Below the pieces are notes generated by a model that worked only from the letters and a program-made list of their open reading frames with translations, was not told the DNA's origin and did not search any database. A program made the translations under genes and the position numbers. Source: Hohaiivirga sp031546825 (GTDB lineage Bacteria; Pseudomonadota; Alphaproteobacteria; Rhizobiales; Beijerinckiaceae). Taken from it: a stretch of DNA of 64,000 bases. The stretch lies in NCBI GenBank assembly GCA_031546825.1, contig JAVBJU010000005.1, forward strand, positions 62,001 through 126,000. Direction: 5' to 3'. This document shows, piece after piece, positions 62,056 to 64,000 of the stretch (its first letter is position 1; the number at the start of each line of letters is the position of its first letter).

Positions 62056-63138
62056 TCAGCTCGACAGGCCGCCCAGAAGGCTCGGCAGATCGAGGGGGCG
62101 GAAGCCGTAATGATTAAGCCAGCGCGTGTCGGCATCGAAAAAGGCGCGCAGATCCGACATGCCGTATTTCAGCATAGCTATGCGGTCGATGCCCATGCCC
62201 CAGGCAAAGCCTTGATATTCGTCCGGGTCAAGGTTGCAATTGCGCAGAACATTGGGGTGCCCCATGCCGCAGCCCAAAATCTCAAGCCAATCATCACCCT
62301 CGCCAAAGCGGATTTCGCCGCCCTTGCGCGAACACTGGATATCGACTTCAGCCGATGGCTCAGTGAACGGAAAGAACGAGGGGCGGAAGCGCATCTTAAC
62401 GGAATCAACTTCGAAGAACGCCTTGCAGAACTCTTCCAGAATCCATTTGAGGTTCGCCATGTTCGCTCCCTTGTCGATGACAAGGCCCTCAACCTGGTGG
62501 AACATCGGGGTGTGGGTCTGGTCGGAATCATGGCGGTAGGTGCGGCCCGGAATGATCACGCGGATCGGCGGCTGCTGGGTGAGCATTGTGCGGATCTGCA
62601 CCGGGCTCGTATGGGTCCGCAGCACCTTGCGCTCGCCATTCGCGTCGGGGCGCATGAAGAAGGTGTCGTGCATTTCGCGGGCCGGATGGCCGACCGGGAA
62701 ATTCAGCGCGGTGAAGTTGTAATGATCGCTTTCGATATCTGGCCCTTCGGCAACCGCAAAGCCCATATCGGCAAAGATGGCGGTGAGTTCATCCACCACC
62801 TGGCTGATCGGGTGAATACGACCGCGCGTTTCAGGGCCTTCCGGCAGGGGCAAGGTCACATCAAGACGTTCAGATTGCAGGCGCACATTGAGCGCCGCAT
62901 CGGCGAGCGTGTCCTTGCGGCTTGCGAGCGCCGCGGCAACCTTGTCGCGCAGACCGTTGATGAGCGGGCCTTTTTCCTTGCGCTCATCCGGTGTCATGGC
63001 ACCAAGCGTTTTGAGCAATTCGGAAATGGAGCCCTTCTTGCCCAGCGCGGCAACACGCACGGCTTCAAGCGCAGGCTCATCGCTTGCGGCTTCGACATGC
63101 TTCAGAAGGTCGGCTTCGAGTTGTGAGAAATCTGTCAT
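62056..63138 (-). CDS. pheS: phenylalanyl-tRNA synthetase, alpha subunit
   Basis: 360-residue class II catalytic subunit. Visible are the N-terminal coiled coil, RIHPISQVVDELTAIFADMGF, motif 2 (FHQVEGLVIDKG, FRPSFFPFTEPSAEVDI) and motif 3 (GMGIDRIAMLKYGMSDLR). AGGGA precedes the ATG at 63138. It lies upstream of pheT and downstream of rplT in the common rpmI-rplT-pheS-pheT order. Confidence 0.97.
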   Translation of the reverse strand: MTDFSQLEADLLKHVEAASDEPALEAVRVAALGKKGSISELLKTLGAMTPDERKEKGPLINGLRDKVAAALASRKDTLADAALNVRLQSERLDVTLPLPEGPETRGRIHPISQVVDELTAIFADMGFAVAEGPDIESDHYNFTALNFPVGHPAREMHDTFFMRPDANGERKVLRTHTSPVQIRTMLTQQPPIRVIIPGRTYRHDSDQTHTPMFHQVEGLVIDKGANMANLKWILEEFCKAFFEVDSVKMRFRPSFFPFTEPSAEVDIQCSRKGGEIRFGEGDDWLEILGCGMGHPNVLRNCNLDPDEYQGFAWGMGIDRIAMLKYGMSDLRAFFDADTRWLNHYGFRPLDLPSLLGGLSS

Positions 63139-63207
63139 CGGTCCCTGATCCGTTCAGTCATTACCTGAATGGTATGCGGCGCGGGACCCGTCAAGCCATC
63201 CGGCCGC

Positions 63208-63232
63208 AAAAAAAGCGATGCATGGGCATCGC
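63208..63232 (-). terminator. terminator after rplT
   Basis: Stem GCGATGC / GCATCGC with a 4-nt loop is followed on the minus strand by seven T (63214-63208), between rplT and pheS. A second GC-rich hairpin (GGCGAGGG / CCCTCGCC, 63261-63285) lies just before it. Confidence 0.8.
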
Positions 63233-63303
63233 GTGCGGATGGTCTCGCTCAAGAGAGGGTGGCGAGGGATACGGAACCCCTCGCCCGGATAATTACAAAG
63301 CGC

Positions 63304-63669
63304 TTACGCGGCAGCCGGAAGAGCGGCCTTGGCCTTTTCCACATAGGCGGCGAACACTGCCGGCTCATGGATGGCGATCTCGGACAGCACCTTGCGATCA
63401 ATCGCGACACCCGCCTTGGCGAGACCGTCGATAAATCGCGAATAGACCATGCCGTGCTCACGCACAGCGGCGTTCAGACGCTGGATCCACAGAGCGCGGA
63501 ATGTGCGCTTCTTGTTCTTGCGGTCGCGGTAGTTGTACTGCAACGCGCGATCAACAGCCGCCTTGGCGGTGCGGATCGTATTCTTGCGGCGGCCGTAAAA
63601 ACCTTTAGCTGCCTTAAAAACCTTCTTGTGCTTGGCGTGACTGGTTACGCCCCGTTTAACGCGAGCCAT
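63304..63669 (-). CDS. rplT: 50S ribosomal protein L20
   Basis: 121 residues, highly basic, with the family sequence ARVKRGVTSHAKHKKVFKAA, GFYGRRKNTIR and the YSRFIDGLAKAGV segment. It assembles early on 23S rRNA and represses its own operon in other bacteria. It follows rpmI by 47 bp. Confidence 0.98.
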   Translation of the reverse strand: MARVKRGVTSHAKHKKVFKAAKGFYGRRKNTIRTAKAAVDRALQYNYRDRKNKKRTFRALWIQRLNAAVREHGMVYSRFIDGLAKAGVAIDRKVLSEIAIHEPAVFAAYVEKAKAALPAAA

Positions 63670-63716
63670 ATTCGAGCTCCTTCAAAATCAGTATTGCGGA
63701 TGGGATGGGACGTGCT

Positions 63717-63917
63717 TCAGCCGTTCGGCAGGAAGTACTTCTTGACGTTGTAAGCATCGGTCGCAAACATGGCGGTGGTGCCGCGCAGGTTACGGATCTG
63801 CTTGTTGGTCCGCTTGATCATCCCGTGGCGTTTTCCGGCCTGGGCATACATGACTTTGCCGGTACCGGTGATCTTGAAGCGCTTTTTAGCGCCCGACTTG
63901 GTCTTCAGCTTGGGCAT
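63717..63917 (-). CDS. rpmI: 50S ribosomal protein L35
   Basis: 66 residues, basic, with the family opening PKLKTKSGAKKRFKITGTGK and the KRHGMIKRTNKQIRNLRGT segment. It is co-transcribed with rplT. infC would be expected further upstream, beyond the window. Confidence 0.98.
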   Translation of the reverse strand: MPKLKTKSGAKKRFKITGTGKVMYAQAGKRHGMIKRTNKQIRNLRGTTAMFATDAYNVKKYFLPNG

Positions 63918-64000
63918 TTTGCTCTCCTTGAAATGCTGGAATTCCCGGGCCGAAGCCTGAAAATCCCGAATAGTTGCTACATGAGCAAACGAAACCGCCA

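Noticed and set aside
1..64000. CRISPR arrays, tRNA genes, transposases or prophage genes
   Set aside because: I looked for regular spaced repeats, tRNA-like cloverleaf ends and transposase motifs while reading and found none; a dedicated scan was not possible.

Overview
The window looks like chromosomal DNA of an alphaproteobacterium, most likely a facultatively anaerobic member of the Hyphomicrobiales (Rhizobiales). Pointers are 5-aminolevulinate synthase (C4 route to heme), a class I lysyl-tRNA synthetase, a DnaX whose zinc-module cysteines are missing, a phosphorelay-rich two-component repertoire and the neighbourhood nudC / pheA / kdsB / cytochrome c. The order assignment is inference; no rRNA is present and base composition was not computed.

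Layout. 1-2.1 kb: 3' end of a hybrid histidine kinase and a LuxR-type response regulator. 2.3-5.8 kb: small membrane protein, then lysS-DUF952-pyrD on the minus strand. 6.2-8.7 kb: GntR regulator with kduI and kduD (unsaturated uronate catabolism). 8.8-16.2 kb: an SDR protein, hemA, an acetyltransferase, a small membrane protein, truA-fmt-def, rmuC and an NTF2-like protein. 16.3-24.9 kb: a trimethylamine N-oxide respiration cluster, torA / torS / torR / torCD, with an anchored DUF442 phosphatase-like protein and a 52-residue membrane protein. 24.9-31.9 kb: fermentation genes pta, ackA, pflA and pflB. 32.3-35.4 kb: recR, ybaB, dnaX and the 4.5S SRP RNA. 35.6-42.2 kb: a sigma-54-controlled catabolic operon (family III CoA transferase, HMG-CoA lyase type enzyme, alpha/beta hydrolase, MFS carrier) and its PrpR-type activator. 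42.3-46 kb: nudC, an acidic small protein, pheA, kdsB and an anchored cytochrome c. 46-51.9 kb: yejABEF-type peptide ABC importer. 52-58.7 kb: DASS carboxylate carrier, upp, phosphomannomutase, M17 aminopeptidase and a 2-hydroxyacid dehydrogenase. 58.8-63.9 kb: moeB-like gene, pheT, pheS, rplT and rpmI.

How it fits together. The 16-32 kb block is an anaerobic energy module. Pyruvate formate-lyase with its activase splits pyruvate, Pta and AckA make ATP from acetyl-CoA, and TMAO serves as electron acceptor through TorC and TorA. The tor sensor kinase has no visible membrane segment. Direct CATTTAC-like repeats with helical spacing precede both torA and torC and are candidate TorR sites. The second notable module is the catabolic operon at 35.6-40 kb. 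Its control region can be read almost completely: a consensus -24/-12 promoter, an IHF-like site, two matching 14-bp palindromes 20 bp apart, and the activator gene immediately upstream. A 100-bp repeat occurs twice in inverted orientation, around the carrier-upp-pgm segment.
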